A stretch of DNA of 64,000 nt from Muscardinus avellanarius (Eukaryota; Chordata; Mammalia; Rodentia; Gliridae): NCBI GenBank assembly GCA_963383645.1, contig OY726563.1, forward strand, positions 40,847,831-40,911,830, in the 5' to 3' direction. Under the pieces are notes generated by a model. The model saw nothing but the letters and a program-made list of their open reading frames with translations. It ran no database searches and had not been told where the DNA came from. The position numbers and the translations under genes were made by a program. Numbering within the stretch: position 1 is the stretch's first letter; each line of letters begins with the position of its first letter. Of this stretch, positions 22,151 through 33,924 are shown one piece after another.

Positions 22151-22685
22151 TTGGGTAGTAGTTTACCCAAACAGAAGGTGGCATTGGCTTGGAGCCTGGG
22201 CAGCAGTTGGAGACTGGAAAAACAGTGAGGAAAACTGTTCGCAAAGGCTGAAAAAGATGACATCCACATTATTTAGTAAAGAGAAAGAATAGCACAGCGG
22301 ACACTAGACTCTGTGGGGAGATGGACAGTGGGCCAAATGAACTTGTGGCTCTGACTAGACATCCGCAGTGAAGTATGGGAAGTGTCAGTTCGCTTCTCTT
22401 AGCTGCACTTGAGAAGGTACAGAGAGACATGAATTCAAGAAATACCTGTTCTAGCCAGGTGTGGTGGTGTACACCTGTAATCCCGATACCCGGGAGACTT
22501 AGGCAGGAGGATTGCACACTTGAGGCCAGTCTCAGCAATTTAGTGAGACATGTTTTCAAATAAAAAATTAAGAGAGCTGGGACTGTAGCTCTTAGGTAGA
22601 GCACCCCTGAGTTCAATCTCCAGTACCATACACACATACACACAGCCCTCAAAAAAAAAAAAAAAGAAAGAAAGAAAGAAAGAGC
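22151..22685. repeat. Unassigned sequence then a forward SINE
   Basis: 22151-22440 has no landmark. A forward SINE runs from about 22450 to 22640 and ends in an A-run with (GAAA)n, next to the LTR boundary at 22686. Confidence 0.65.
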
Positions 22686-23559
22686 TCTAGTGGTTGGCAT
22701 TGATGTTGACTAATGAAAAGAAGTCTCTCACATGAATGACAACCAAGTCAACATGGCAGCTGGGGAGGCCGGGAAGGAGAGAGATGTCTCTATTTCTGCC
22801 GTCCTTCCACCAGCATCTTGCTTTTATTGAAGGTTATAGCCAAAACAGTATAAGAAATTATAGCCGGGCGCAGTGGCGCACACTTGTAATCCCAGCATTG
22901 AGGAGGCTGAGACTGGAGGATCGCGGTTCGTGGACAGCCTCGGCTACTTAGCAAAGTCCCTCGCAACTCAGTGAGACCCTGTTTCAAAAATAAAAAAGAG
23001 CCAGGTGTGGTGGCGCACGCTTGTAATCCCCGCGCTTGGGAGGCTGAGACAGGAGAATATCGCAGGTTCGAAGCCAGCCTCAGCTACTGAGTGAGGCTCT
23101 CAGCAACTTAGTGAGACCCTGTTTCTAAATAAAATATAAAACAATAGGTCTGGGAGTATAGCCCGGAGGAAGCAAGCCCCTGGATTCCACCCCCAGTACC
23201 ACAAAAAAAAATTTTAAAAGAATAAAAAATAGGGCTGGGTGTATAGCTCGGAGGTACATTGCCCCTGGGTTCCATCGCCAGTACCCCAAACAAACAAAAA
23301 AGAATCACAGGAAATAGCAAAGCAATCATGGGGTAAGTCAGGGAATAACACCAAGGTAGTCACAGATGAAGCAGGCCAGGAAACGGTAAGCAAGGAAACT
23401 GTCGGGGTCTTGGCTTATTGGTCAGGGTCCCTGGTTATTGGTCCCATTTGGTCCTTGGAAACGCGTCCTGTGCAACCAGTTCCCACTTGGGCAGGCACTT
23501 TGCGCCCCTCCCAAGCGGGACCGAGGTGACCTCAAAGCAGATGACAAACGATGCTCTCA
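22686..23559 (-). repeat. 3' LTR of the provirus, with inserted SINEs
   Basis: The LTR sequence is interrupted by two forward SINEs (about 22863-22995 and 22997-23300). On the - strand the U3 start reads TGAGAGCATCG. The other end shows a mutated terminal CA. TTTTATT on the + strand at about 22822 is the inverse of the polyadenylation signal. Confidence 0.8.
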
Positions 23560-25149
23560 CTATTTTCCCCTTTTCTGTCTTTGAGACAAGGCCAGTAGTA
23601 TTTTTTGGCTTGGAAGTACTGTTGCTGGTTTTCCAGCAAGATAGAATCTGACATGCCTCAAATCTGATAATAGGCTTGACAGTTGGCTACATTAATCATG
23701 ATTGCCAGTTTTGTCATATTAACATTGCAGAGTCAAAGTCAGTAGACACTTAGGTGTTGAAATCGAGATCACTGTAAATATTACTAATAAGTCAGCCTTA
23801 AAACACCTATGACATAAAACTTAGAGCCCAAGTTGTAGCTGAGATGTGGCACCCTTCAGTCTACTGGTGTGCTCCATCTTGTCATCTTGGGAGTGCGACT
23901 GGAGCAGGGCGAGTTGTCCTCCTCGGGACCAGCTTGCTCGTGTTTAGATTTTTTTGTGAGCGGCATAGTGTTGGCTCTGGGGCTGCGGGCTTCAGGCAGC
24001 TGTGATGGACTACCAGCACTAAACTGGTATTCTATCTAATACCCAGCTATACGTTTCTGACATTCGGGAAGCACAGGTATCGCATTGCAGTTACACAGGA
24101 GTTAACTTTCATTTTACAGGTGAAATTTAGATAACCATAGAAGACAGCAATAGTAGAAAATAGAGGAAAGTATCTTAATATAACCTCATTTTAAACCTTT
24201 TGAATAATTTTTAAATATAACCGTCTTTATCACACATGCAGTATTCCTTTCATAAACCTTCCACACGCACATTCTCATACTCGTATACCTTCTTCACATC
24301 TCGCTCTTCCCTACATGCTAGTTCCTTTTTGGCATAATTTCCTTCTTGAATTAATTTTTGAAATAATTTTGAAATAATTTTGTACATTTTTGTGTGGTAC
24401 TGGGGGTGGAACCCAGGGGCTTTTCTACCTCCGGGCTATACTCCCAGACCTATTTTATACTTTATTTGGAAACAGGGTCTCACTAAGTTGCTGAGAGCCT
24501 CACTAAGTAGCTGAGGCTGGCTTCGAACCTGTGTGATCCTCTTGTGTCAGCCTCCCAAGTACTGGGATTACAAGCGTGCGCCATCACACCCAGCTTAATT
24601 TTGTACATTTTTAACAAAATATGAAACAAAATAATATATTTAAGTTTTGCAGTGGAATGGACTTTAAAGAGTTTTTCTTTTCAGATATTTACATTTTAGG
24701 CAACCTTGAACAGCAAAGTTTTTTTAGTAAACAGGAGAAGGGAAAAGAGAAAGCCAGCTTAGTAACTGGAATGTAGCAGTGTTAGGTTTTTTTCCCCCCT
24801 TTAAAATTATATTTACTTTTTTGTTAGCCCTTTTATTTTGTCTGAACTTTGCGGCCTATCATGTGGCGTGCAGCTCAGGTGATACTCAGGGTGGACTGTC
24901 ATGTCCTAGGTGACTTTTATGGCAAAGGTCAGTCCATGGCTTGTTTTTGAGTCTGGCCTCCCTGAGTGGATTTACATCAGCACTTTTTTTTATATAGTCA
25001 TGGGTCAGTGATTCTTTGCTTTTTGGCAGCAGGGTGACTGGATTCAAGGTATGTACCGCCTTTAGCTGTACACAAGAGTGTTCATATAGAAAGACTGGTG
25101 TTGAACCAGAACCTGGACCATTGTCTTAGTCCTTTATGAAATAATCAAG

Positions 25150-25900
25150 ATGAAAGTTTTTTAGCAGTTGTATTTTCAGTTGAAAGGGTGGTTGTTGTTG
25201 TTGTTGTTGTTGTTTCAATACAAAGGAGTTTTACTGTGACAGCAAAGTTTGAAATCCAAATGTGACAGAATCTTAACATGCTCAGAAATATTTTGGGGGG
25301 CTTTCCAATTCGCTGGAATAGCTTGGATTCTCTCCCTTTTTTTCCTACCTGCAACAGTCTTATTCTCCTTTTGGATGTTGAATCTCAGACATTCCACTTT
25401 TTGTCGGTCGATCCTGTCCCTTGCTCCCTTTTTAGAGACCTTGTAACCACAGTGGCAGCTGGCCTGCTTTTATGACATTGCCTTCAAGAGTCTCATGTCC
25501 AGGAGAAGGTCATCAACATACTGAAAGAGGGTGTAGCTCAAGGTTCAGGAAGGAAAAGATTTGCGGTTCCAAGCCAGAGCCTCTCGAAAATAGTGGGGGA
25601 GTTTTTAAACCCTTAAAGACCATCGAGTCCAAATGTATACCCATTTTTGGTTTTAGCTTTTGGGTCTTCTTATTTAAAGGCAAACCATTTCTTGGCTCAT
25701 AGAAGTCAGATAGGTACTGAAGAAAGCATCCTTTAAGTTTAATGTGTGAATTAGGCTGCAGTGGCTGGGAACAATCTTAAAAGATGTGCAGGTGAGGCAC
25801 AGTGACTTGCCCGATGGGCGACACAAAGTCCTGGTTTTACGGCTCTGACTGGCAAAAGAGTGTGTTACTGGGACGAGCACGATGATAATACCATGTTATT
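25150..25900 (-). pseudogene. Retroviral pol (reverse transcriptase) relic
   Basis: On the - strand, fragments of reverse transcriptase are recognisable in conserved order but in different frames. They are an LKDAFF block near 25720-25740, the YVDD catalytic box near 25500-25520, and a thumb/connection-like region at 25215-25400. The style of these motifs is that of gammaretrovirus-like (class I) elements. Stops and frameshifts separate the blocks, so no enzyme can be made. A (GTT)n run at 25190-25213 follows. Confidence 0.6.
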
Positions 25901-26527
25901 GAAATCTCTTTAAATGGAGTTGGATTTCTTCCAGGGCCAGCCAGGGTATTGGGACTTTTTCTGGGGCATTTTTCTTAGCCCAGAAAAGCCTGCAAAACGT
26001 AGCATCTTTCTTTGGCGCTCAGAAGAGTCAGGAGAAGCTGGCCAAAATAATTTGAGAGGCTGAAACTGGAGGATTGCGGTTCACAGACAGCCTCAGCTAC
26101 TTACTGAGGCCCTCTGCAACTCAGTGAGACCCGGTTTCAAAATAAAGAATAAAAAAATAGGGCTGGGGGTGTAGCTCGGAGGTTGAATGCCCCTAGGTTC
26201 CATCCCCAGACCCGCAAAAAAAAGGCCAAAAATATTTTATACTTATCAATTGATGCCTAGTATCTTAGCTTACTTATACACAATTTTTAAAACTTAGAAA
26301 TATATTTATAAAACTTATACCATTTATACTTACTTAATTTACACATCTTAAATAGTTGTTTAGATTATCCACAAAGATCAAGATATCAAATAACCATATT
26401 TAGCATTTTAAACCTATTTTCCTATAAAGGAAAAAACTTAAACATAAAATAGCTGTACTTTAAACATGTAACAAATTTTAGTAGACAGTCTTGATTGACA
26501 AGCATCAAGGGAAAGAATTGTGCTAAT

Positions 26528-26569
<42 letters not shown>

Positions 26570-27269
26570 GGGTCTGGGGATGGAACCCAGAGGCATTTGA
26601 CCTCCGAGCTACACCCCCTGCTCAATTTTTTATTCTTTATTTTGAAACAGGGTCTCACTGAGTTGCGAAGGGCCTCGCTATGTAGCTGAGGCTGTCCATG
26701 AATCGCGATCCTCCGGTCTCAGCCTCCCGAATGCTGGGATTACAAGCGTGTGCCACCATGCCCAGCTAATAATTTTTTGGGGTGATACTGGGGTTCCTGG
26801 AAGCCCTTCTACCTCCGGGCTACACTCCCAGACCTATTTTATATTTTTGAAACAGGGTCTCTTAGACCAGCGCGGCTGGCTTCGAACCTGCGCGATCCTC
26901 CTGTCTCCGCCTCCCAAGCGTGGGGATTACAAGCGTGCGCCACCACGCCCGGCTACAGACAGACATCTCTTGAAAGAGAGGAAGGATCTCCTTCATTTTA
27001 ACCCTTATCCAGACCGTCTTAATAGCCACATATAACGGAGTACAATATATAATGGAGTATAAATCATTTGTAAAAGGATTGTAGGAGACAGTTTAGATGG
27101 TTTTCCCTGAAGCTGATTGAGTGGGAGTCAGGCTGCGCAGCAGCACAGGGCATCCCAGGCTGAGACCCCCCCAGAAACCACAAGAAAGGTCTGCGTTCCC
27201 AACAGTTGTTAGACCGAGTGTGATTGGCACTGCTTGGAAATACTTTGCTGTTTGACTGTGGCCCGGGAG

Positions 27270-27640
27270 TGGGAGTGGCTTATCTTCCTATTTTTGGAAA
27301 GAAGATTCCTCTGATTATCAGATTTAGAGTGGCATTGATTTGCCCAATGTTTTCTCTTTTTACACCAAGGGCACGTTCCAGGGGGCTCAGATCAATAGCT
27401 AACAGAAGGACATTGTTTTGGAGTTACGTCCGTATATTTTTGCACTTAGGGCATTGGACTTTAGACCCTGTATGTCGTTTTCATACCTTCCCTAGGGCTG
27501 CGGATCGTTTATGCTGCTCTCTTTCCATAGCTTGAGCCACCTGTATATAGTCAGATAAGGATTTACCTTTTATGGAGGAAGGGGCATTCTTAAGAGAGAG
27601 CCCAAGCACAGAAAACAACCACCTTCATTTCCTATCTAAA
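27270..27640 (-). pseudogene. Possible gag relic
   Basis: Between the 5' LTR and the pol relic. On the - strand a short open stretch (27530-27600) and a Cys-x-x-Cys pair just after it are compatible with the capsid end and nucleocapsid start. The frame is broken by stops and the assignment rests mainly on position. Confidence 0.3.
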
Positions 27641-27767
27641 CAAACAGTAAATATGAAAGAAATTATTCCTTAAATGTCACCCAGACCTGAGAAATCCCCT
27701 TTCGGACTGGTCGCGACCTTGGCAGCCAAAGGAATGCAAGAGACGCGCAGAAACTCCGATTTCCTGC

Positions 27768-27785
27768 CCCGCGCTGGACTCCATT
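27768..27785 (-). promoter_or_regulatory. Candidate primer-binding site of the provirus
   Basis: Two bases inside the 5' LTR end, the - strand reads TGGAGTCCAGCGCGGGGC. It starts with TGG as a tRNA primer site must. Of the tRNAs I can compare, the Lys1,2 type fits best (14 of 18, most differences being CpG-type decay), but the match is not decisive. Confidence 0.4.
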
Positions 27786-28397
27786 TGTAGCAGTCGGCAT
27801 TGATGTTGCTGATCGATGAAATCTCACATGAATGACAATGGAGTCAATACGACAGCTGGGGAGGAGAGAGATGTCTCTACTGTCGGCCTAGCATCTTACT
27901 TTTATTGAGGGTTTTAACCAAATTATTATTATTATTTTTTTTTTTTTTTGCGGGTCTGGGGATGTAACCCAGGGGCATTCGACCTCCGAGCTACACCCCC
28001 TGCCCTATTTTTTATTCTTTATTTTGAAACCGGGTCTCACTGAGTTGCAGAGGGCCTCACTAAGTAGCTGAGGCTGTCCGCGAACCGTGATCCTCCAGGT
28101 CTCAGCCTCCCGAATGCTGGGATTACAAGCGTGCGCCACCACGCCCGGCTTAACCAAATTATTATAAGAAATCATTAATCACAGGAAATAGCAAAGCAAT
28201 CATGGGGTGAGTCAGGGAACAACACCAAGGTAGTCACAGATGAAGCAGGCCAGGAAACGGTAAGCAAGGAAACTGTCGGGGTCTTGGCTTACTGGCCAGG
28301 GTCACTGGTTGTTGGTCCCATTTGGTCCTTGGAAACGCGTCCTGTGCAAACAGTTCCCACTGAGATGGCCTCAAAGCACGGGACAATGCTCCCAACA
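27786..28397 (-). repeat. 5' LTR of the provirus, with an inserted SINE
   Basis: On the - strand it starts TGTTGGGAGC and ends CTGCTACA, giving TG...CA termini. A reverse SINE (27935-28150) has inserted near the polyadenylation region. The remainder matches the LTR at 22686-23559. Confidence 0.85.
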
Positions 28398-28403
28398 AAG
28401 AGC

Positions 28404-29513
28404 TGGGCGTGGCCATGCCCAGCATCGGGAAACTGAGGCAGGAGGATGGCAGGCTTGTGGCCAGCCTCAGCTACTTAGTGAGGCCCTGTGCAACTCAGTG
28501 AGACCCTGTTTCAAAATCAAGAATAAAATGTAGGACTGGGGAGTGTAGCTGGGAGGTAGAATGCCCCTGGGTTCCATCCCAGTGCCACAAACAAAAGAAA
28601 AGAAATACCTATACCACTGGCAGGTAGAATCAGAAGAAATACAGAAAATCCAGGGATTTCTGAGTTACACATTCACAAAGCTAGCTTCTCCAGTCATCAA
28701 AATAGTCTCAAGCAGCTGGGCGTGGTGGCACATGCTTGTAATCCCAGTGCTTGGGAGGCCAAGACGGGAGGATCACAGGTTCAAAGTCAATCTCAGCAAT
28801 TTAGCAAGGCTCTCAGCAACTTAGCAAGACCCTGTTTTATGATTAAAGCCGAGTGTGATGGCGCACACTTGTAATCCCTGCGCTTGGGAGGCTGAGACAG
28901 GAGAATCACATAGGTTTGAAGCCAGCCTCAGCTACTTAGTGAGGCTCTCAGCAAGTTAGTGAGATCCTGTTTCCAAATAAAGTATAAAAATGGTCTGGGA
29001 GTATAGCATAGAGGTAGAGAAGCCCCTGGGTTCCACCCCCAGTACCATAAAAAAAATTTTTTTAAATATTCTTGCTGGGCGTGGTAGCGCACGCTTGTAA
29101 TCCCTGCGCTTGGGAAGCTGAGACAAGATGATTGCACAGGTTCAAAGCCAGCCTCAGCCACTTAGTGAGGCTCTCAGTAACAGTGAGACGCTGTTTCCAA
29201 AATATATATATATAAAATAGGTCTGGGCCGGGCGTGGTGGCACATGCTTGTAATCCCAGTACTTGGGAGGCTGAAACAGGATCACGCAGGTTTGAAGCCA
29301 GCCTCAGCTTGCTTAAGAGACCCTGTTTCCAAATAAAATATAAAATAGGTCTGGGAGTGTAGCCTGGAGGTAAAAGGCCCCTGAGTTCCATCCCCACTAC
29401 CACCAAAAAAAAAAATAAATGAATAAAATAAAATAGGTCTGGGAGTATAGCCTGGAGGTAGAAAGCCCCTGGGTTCCACCCAGTATCACAAATATATATA
29501 TATATTCTCAAGC
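28404..29513 (+). repeat. SINE cluster downstream of the provirus
   Basis: At least five forward copies (about 28404-28590, 28712-28840, 28846-29050, 29072-29215 and 29228-29490), with a short unassigned spacer at 28600-28710. One copy is nested in the linker of another at 29225. Confidence 0.8.
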
Positions 29514-29514
29514 T

Positions 29515-30649
29515 AAGAAATGGCCTTAGGATAAAGATCCAATCATGGGTGTGTCTGTAAGATGCTTTGTTTCAATGTCTGAAATATTGTATTGTTTTGT
29601 ATTGGTGCTCGAGACCTCAGTTAAACTAGTGGATGTCTAAAACTCTTTGTGACATATTTTCACAGTAGCCTAATATACTGTTAAATAGAGACCGGCTTAA
29701 AAAGGATTGTTGATGTGCCATTTGAGGCATGGAGTAGATTCGATCAGATTCATAGGAAACTCAAAGATTTAATAGAGTTTTTGCCTGCGAAACTACCTTC
29801 AGATTGGCCTTAAGGGGAGCGAAACAACTCAAAATGGAAAATGGCCTCTGGAATTTCTTCCCTAACTTCTGTGAACAGGATGCAAGCCAAGAATGTCACT
29901 GAGCTGCAAGTATGGACCATTTCTTACATGAAATAAAGGACCTCTTAAAGTCTCAATAGTATACTCAAGTGGACTGGGGAGCCATTACCAGGAAGAACTG
30001 TACCCTAATGAAGGGAACTTATATGCCCCCGGAGCAAAAACATTTGACACCAGAATTGTTACAGAACAGTGAGATGTGCCTCTTCTTCCTCTTCTTTTTG
30101 AATGGGAGTATTTATTGCAGTTATCCATCCCTGTATCACCCTTTCTATATATCTTATGTGTATGTGTATGTTTGGGATGGGGTCATATAACTCGTCACTT
30201 AGCTCACAGGTGTCTGGATCAAGAAACTGAAAAACTGTACTCAAGGAACCGCAGCCATATCTGAAGTTGGTACAGAAGACTTAAAATCCTGGATGTGAGC
30301 CTGGTGCCATGATTTTAGATGAGCTGTTTGGAGGTCCGGGAATGGGAGTGGTCATGTTCTGCATGAAGTGGTGATTCATGACCACAAGATACACTGTTAG
30401 AAAACTGCTAGCGATCTCTCTCATCTCTGTCCCTTTTCAGCCTTTATTTCTCTTTGTGTTTCCGCTGGGATCATTTCCGTAGATTTTCCACCACCCACCC
30501 TGACTCTAGCACATCTACTGATGAACCCATTGAAGGCATTTTTCATCTCAGTTATGTTTTTTAAAATTATTTTCATTTGATTATTACAGTGTTCATATTT
30601 TTTTCTAAAATTCTCTGCTCATACATCTTGTTCTCATTTCCCACTAAAA
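29515..30649 (+). mobile_element. Probable MaLR internal-region relic and unassigned flanks
   Basis: GAACAGGATGCAAGCCAAGA, CACTGAGCTGCAAGTATGGA and ACTGTACTCAAGGAACCGCA resemble the non-coding internal region of MST/MLT1 elements. No frame is coding. The outer parts (29515-29700, 30400-30649) are not assigned. Confidence 0.4.
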
Positions 30650-30960
30650 GTGCCATAGACTGGATGTATTATAAATGTCAGAAATTTATTTCTCACAGTC
30701 CCAGAAACTGGAAACCAGGGGACCCACGTGATTAGGTTTCAGTGAGGGCCCTATTCTGGGTTGCAGAAAGAAACCTTGAGAGCTCTCTAGGGTCCTTTTT
30801 AAAAGGTGAAGCTCTTGCATGGGCTTCATGTACCCCATGACCACCTCTCAAAGGTCCCATCTCCTAAAAGCATGACACTGGGGATTAGGACGATGGTGTG
30901 CTAATTTTTAGGGGACACGTGCATGTACTCTATACAAAACCCTTTAACATATTAATTGTA
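30650..30960 (-). mobile_element. MST/MLT1-type MaLR LTR
   Basis: On the + strand it begins TGCCATAGACTGGATGTATT and contains CAGAAATTTATTTCTCACAG and AAGGTCCCATCTCCTAAAAG. These are the inverse of conserved MST/MLT1 LTR blocks, so the LTR lies on the - strand. Confidence 0.75.
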
Positions 30961-31015
30961 GTTAATTTAAATTTCCTGTCTGGTAGTTTCAGTAACTGGA
31001 CCAACTGATCTATTG

Positions 31016-31016
31016 T

Positions 31017-31069
<53 letters not shown>

Positions 31070-31720
31070 TGAGAGAGAGACTGAGGTCTGAACCCAGGGT
31101 CATTCTACCTCTAAGCTACACCTCCAGCCCTATTTAATTAATTGTGGTACTGGGGATAGAACCCAGGGGCATTCTACCTCTGAGCTATAACTCCAGCCCT
31201 ATTTTTTTATTCTTTATTTTGAAACAGGGTTTCACTAAGTTGTAGAGGGCCTCATTAAGTTGCTGAGGCTGGCTATAAATTTGCTATCCTGTCTCAGCTT
31301 CCCAAGTACTGGGATTACAAGCATGCGCTACCATACCTGGCTACCCCCAGCCCTTTTTATTTTTATTTTGAAACAGGATCTTGTTAGCCGGGCGTGGTGG
31401 CCCACGCTTGTAATCCCAGCATTCAGGAAGCTGAGACCTGGAGGATCGCGGTTCGCGGACAGCTTCGGCTACTTAGTGAGGCCCTCTGCAACTCAGTGAG
31501 ATCCGGTTTCAAAATAAAGAATAAAAAATAGGGCAGGGGTATAGCTCGGAGGTTGAATGCCCCTGGGTTCCATCTCCAGACCCACCCACACACACACACA
31601 AAAGGAGGATCTTGTTAAATTGCTGAGGCTGGACTTGAACCTGCCATCCTCCTGCCTCAGCATCCCAAGTACTGGGATTCCAGGTGTGCATCAGTGTGCC
31701 TAGCTATTATTGCTGACCAA
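31016..31720. repeat. (GT)n tract, reverse SINEs and a nested forward SINE
   Basis: (GT)n at about 31016-31075 abuts reverse SINE right arms. A forward SINE (about 31387-31605) has inserted in a reverse one, leaving AGGATCTTGTTA on both sides (about 31376 and 31606), a clear target-site duplication. Confidence 0.8.
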
Positions 31721-32642
31721 TATGGTATGGGAGACAGGAGTTGTCCTGTGTTTATAGGTCAAGAGAGTTTTTCCCCCCAGTGGTCCTGGCATCTCTTCCA
31801 CTGATAGAAGGTGTTTTATAGTCTTGAGTTGATGATTTCCCATCCTTCCATCATGAGTAGATTTTTTTTAATCACACTATCTTCACCTGTGTCCTAGAAG
31901 CAAGAGGATTTGCTGCACTGCCCCAGCGGCTTAAGGCACTTGTCGGGTCAGGACCCTGGGGGTTTGTGTCAATGTAATAGTGACTGTGCCCTTGCAGGCC
32001 TGCACCAGGGAAGGAGGCTGTCTCCAGCTTCCCAACCCGACACCTAGCATTTCTTGTGAGCACCTAATGGGGATCTGAAGAGAAGAACCTGCGAGTTCAA
32101 GCCAGCAACACTTAGGTCTGCAGTTCTCAGGGGTTCTACATTCTCACACTATCCCACACCCAGCCTTCAGCAATCATTGAAAATTCTTGCTTAACTATCT
32201 TTCTCTTCCTTCCTTTTTTCCTTCTTTCTTTTCTTCCTTCTTCCCTCCCTTGTTTCTTTCCTTCTTTCCTTCCCTCCTCCTTCCCACCTTTCTTTCATTT
32301 TTTTCTTTTGTTTCTTTCTTTCGTACTGGGGATTGAACCCAGGGGCATTCTATCTCCAAGCCCAGCCCAGTTTTTTATTCTTTATTTGGAAACAGGGTCT
32401 CACTAAGTTGCAGAGGGTTTACAAGTAGCTGAGGCTGGCTGTGAATCTGAACCTCCTGTCTCAGCCTCCCAAGTACCGGGATTATAGGTATATACCTCCA
32501 CACCTGGCTTGCTGAGTTATTGCTCGTATGGTGGCATCTTCCTTCCTGCTCTACCACAGGTGGCTGTGATAACTTCCTTCCTCTTCTAAAGCAGTTGTGT
32601 GTGTGTATGCACTTGTATATACAAGTCTCCTTGAAAACTTGT
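31721..32642. repeat. Unassigned sequence, CT-rich tract and reverse SINE
   Basis: 31721-32200 has no recognised landmark or coding signal. 32200-32320 is a degenerate polypyrimidine tract. A reverse SINE lies at about 32325-32515 and 125 bp of unassigned sequence follow. Confidence 0.55.
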
Positions 32643-32733
<91 letters not shown>

Positions 32734-32750
32734 GTGTGTGTGTGTGTGTA
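32643..32750. repeat. Compound (AC)n(AT)n(AG)n(TG)n microsatellite
   Basis: Four dinucleotide blocks in a row (AC, AT, AG, TG). The last TG block touches the 3' end of a reverse SINE that starts TACTGGAGATTGAACCC. Confidence 0.95.
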
Positions 32751-33174
32751 CTGGAGATTGAACCCAGGGGAATTTTCTACTTCTGAGCTACACTCTCAGC
32801 CCTTTTTTTTTTTTTTTTGGTGGTACTGGCGGTGGAACTCAGAGGCTTTCCACCTCCAAGTTATACTCCCAGACCTTTTTTATATTTTATTTGGAAACAG
32901 GGTCTCGCTAAGTTCCTGAAAGCCTCACTAAGTAGCTGAAGCTCTCTTTGAACCTGCTCGATCCTCCTGTCTCAGCCTCCCAAGCGCGGGGATTACAAGC
33001 GTGCGCCACCACGCCCGACTCACTCTCAGCCCTTTTAATTTTTTTTTAAAAATTTGAAACAAGGTCTCACTGGGTTGCTGAGAGTCACACTAAGTTGCTG
33101 AGACTGGCCTGGAACCTGCGATCCCGTCTTAACCTCCCAAGTAGTGGGCTTACAAGTGTGTGCTACCACACCTG
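32751..33174 (-). repeat. Nested reverse SINEs
   Basis: A reverse SINE is split by a second reverse SINE (about 32800-33020), with the target text ACTCTCAGCCCTTTT repeated on both sides (about 32789 and 33020). Confidence 0.8.
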
Positions 33175-33924
33175 GCCAGAATACACATTCTGATCATAAT
33201 TGTTCTACTGTTTTTCTGTGTCCAAAGTGGGACCCGGATTTATGAATGCTATTGCCTGGCAACTGTTCTATCAGATTGTCCAGCAGTACTGATTGAAAGG
33301 ATAGAAAGAACAGACATTTGCCCAACCACAGATTATGTTTTACAAACAAATGCTCCTTCGTTGAGTGGAACCCAACCGATGGTGAAGAACTGAATTTCTC
33401 ATAGTTGACCTTGGCTGCCCTTGGCCAAGAGGAGTGAAAGAGCAAAACTTTCTGGGCTCTGTGTGCTGGCGCACACTTGTAATCTCAGTACTTGGGAGGC
33501 CCTTTGCAACTTAGACCCTGTCTCAAAATAAAGATTAAAAATAGGGCTGGGGGCTGGGCATGGTGGCACACGCTTGTAATACCAATACTTGGGTGGCCGA
33601 GACAGGAGAATCTCAGGAGCATGACCAGCCTCAGCTACTTAGGCCCTCTGCAACTTAATGAGACACTCTTTCAAAATAAAGAATAAAAAATAGGGCTGGG
33701 GGTGTAGCTTGGAGGTAGAATGCCCTTGGGTTCAATCCCCAGTACCCCCCTCCACACACAGGACCCATTTCTGTGGTGGAGTGATAATCAGCTGAGTGAG
33801 AGAGAATAAAATTAGCATTCTTGTTAATAGAGTTGACAACAAGTCCATATAAGACAGAAAGTTTACAGGAAACACTGTTTTCCCAAAGCCATGCAGTAAT
33901 TGTACAATGCCATAAAGACCCGTC
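33175..33924. repeat. Unassigned blocks and forward SINEs
   Basis: 33175-33455 and 33770-33920 are unassigned. 33455-33770 holds a partial and a complete forward SINE. Confidence 0.6.

Larger units (their letters stand above)
22686..28397 (-). mobile_element. Degraded endogenous retrovirus with paired LTRs
   Basis: Two direct repeats, 22686-23559 and 27786-28397, match over their non-SINE parts. Both contain, for example, AGTCACAGATGAAGCAGGCC and TGGTCCTTGGAAACGCGTCC. The outer flanks are AAGAGC at 22680-22685 and 28398-28403, a 6-bp duplication. A purine-rich tract (read on the - strand, 23577-23560) sits immediately before the TG start of the left LTR, and the left LTR carries an AATAAA in - orientation. 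So the element runs on the - strand, 5' LTR at the right. The interior (about 4.2 kb) has lost most genes and holds SINEs at about 24380-24600, 26040-26220, 26525-26770 and 26770-26955. Stops break every retroviral frame. The unassigned internal parts (23580-24375, 24600-25140, 25900-26040, 26225-26520, 26960-27270) show no further landmark. Confidence 0.85.
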
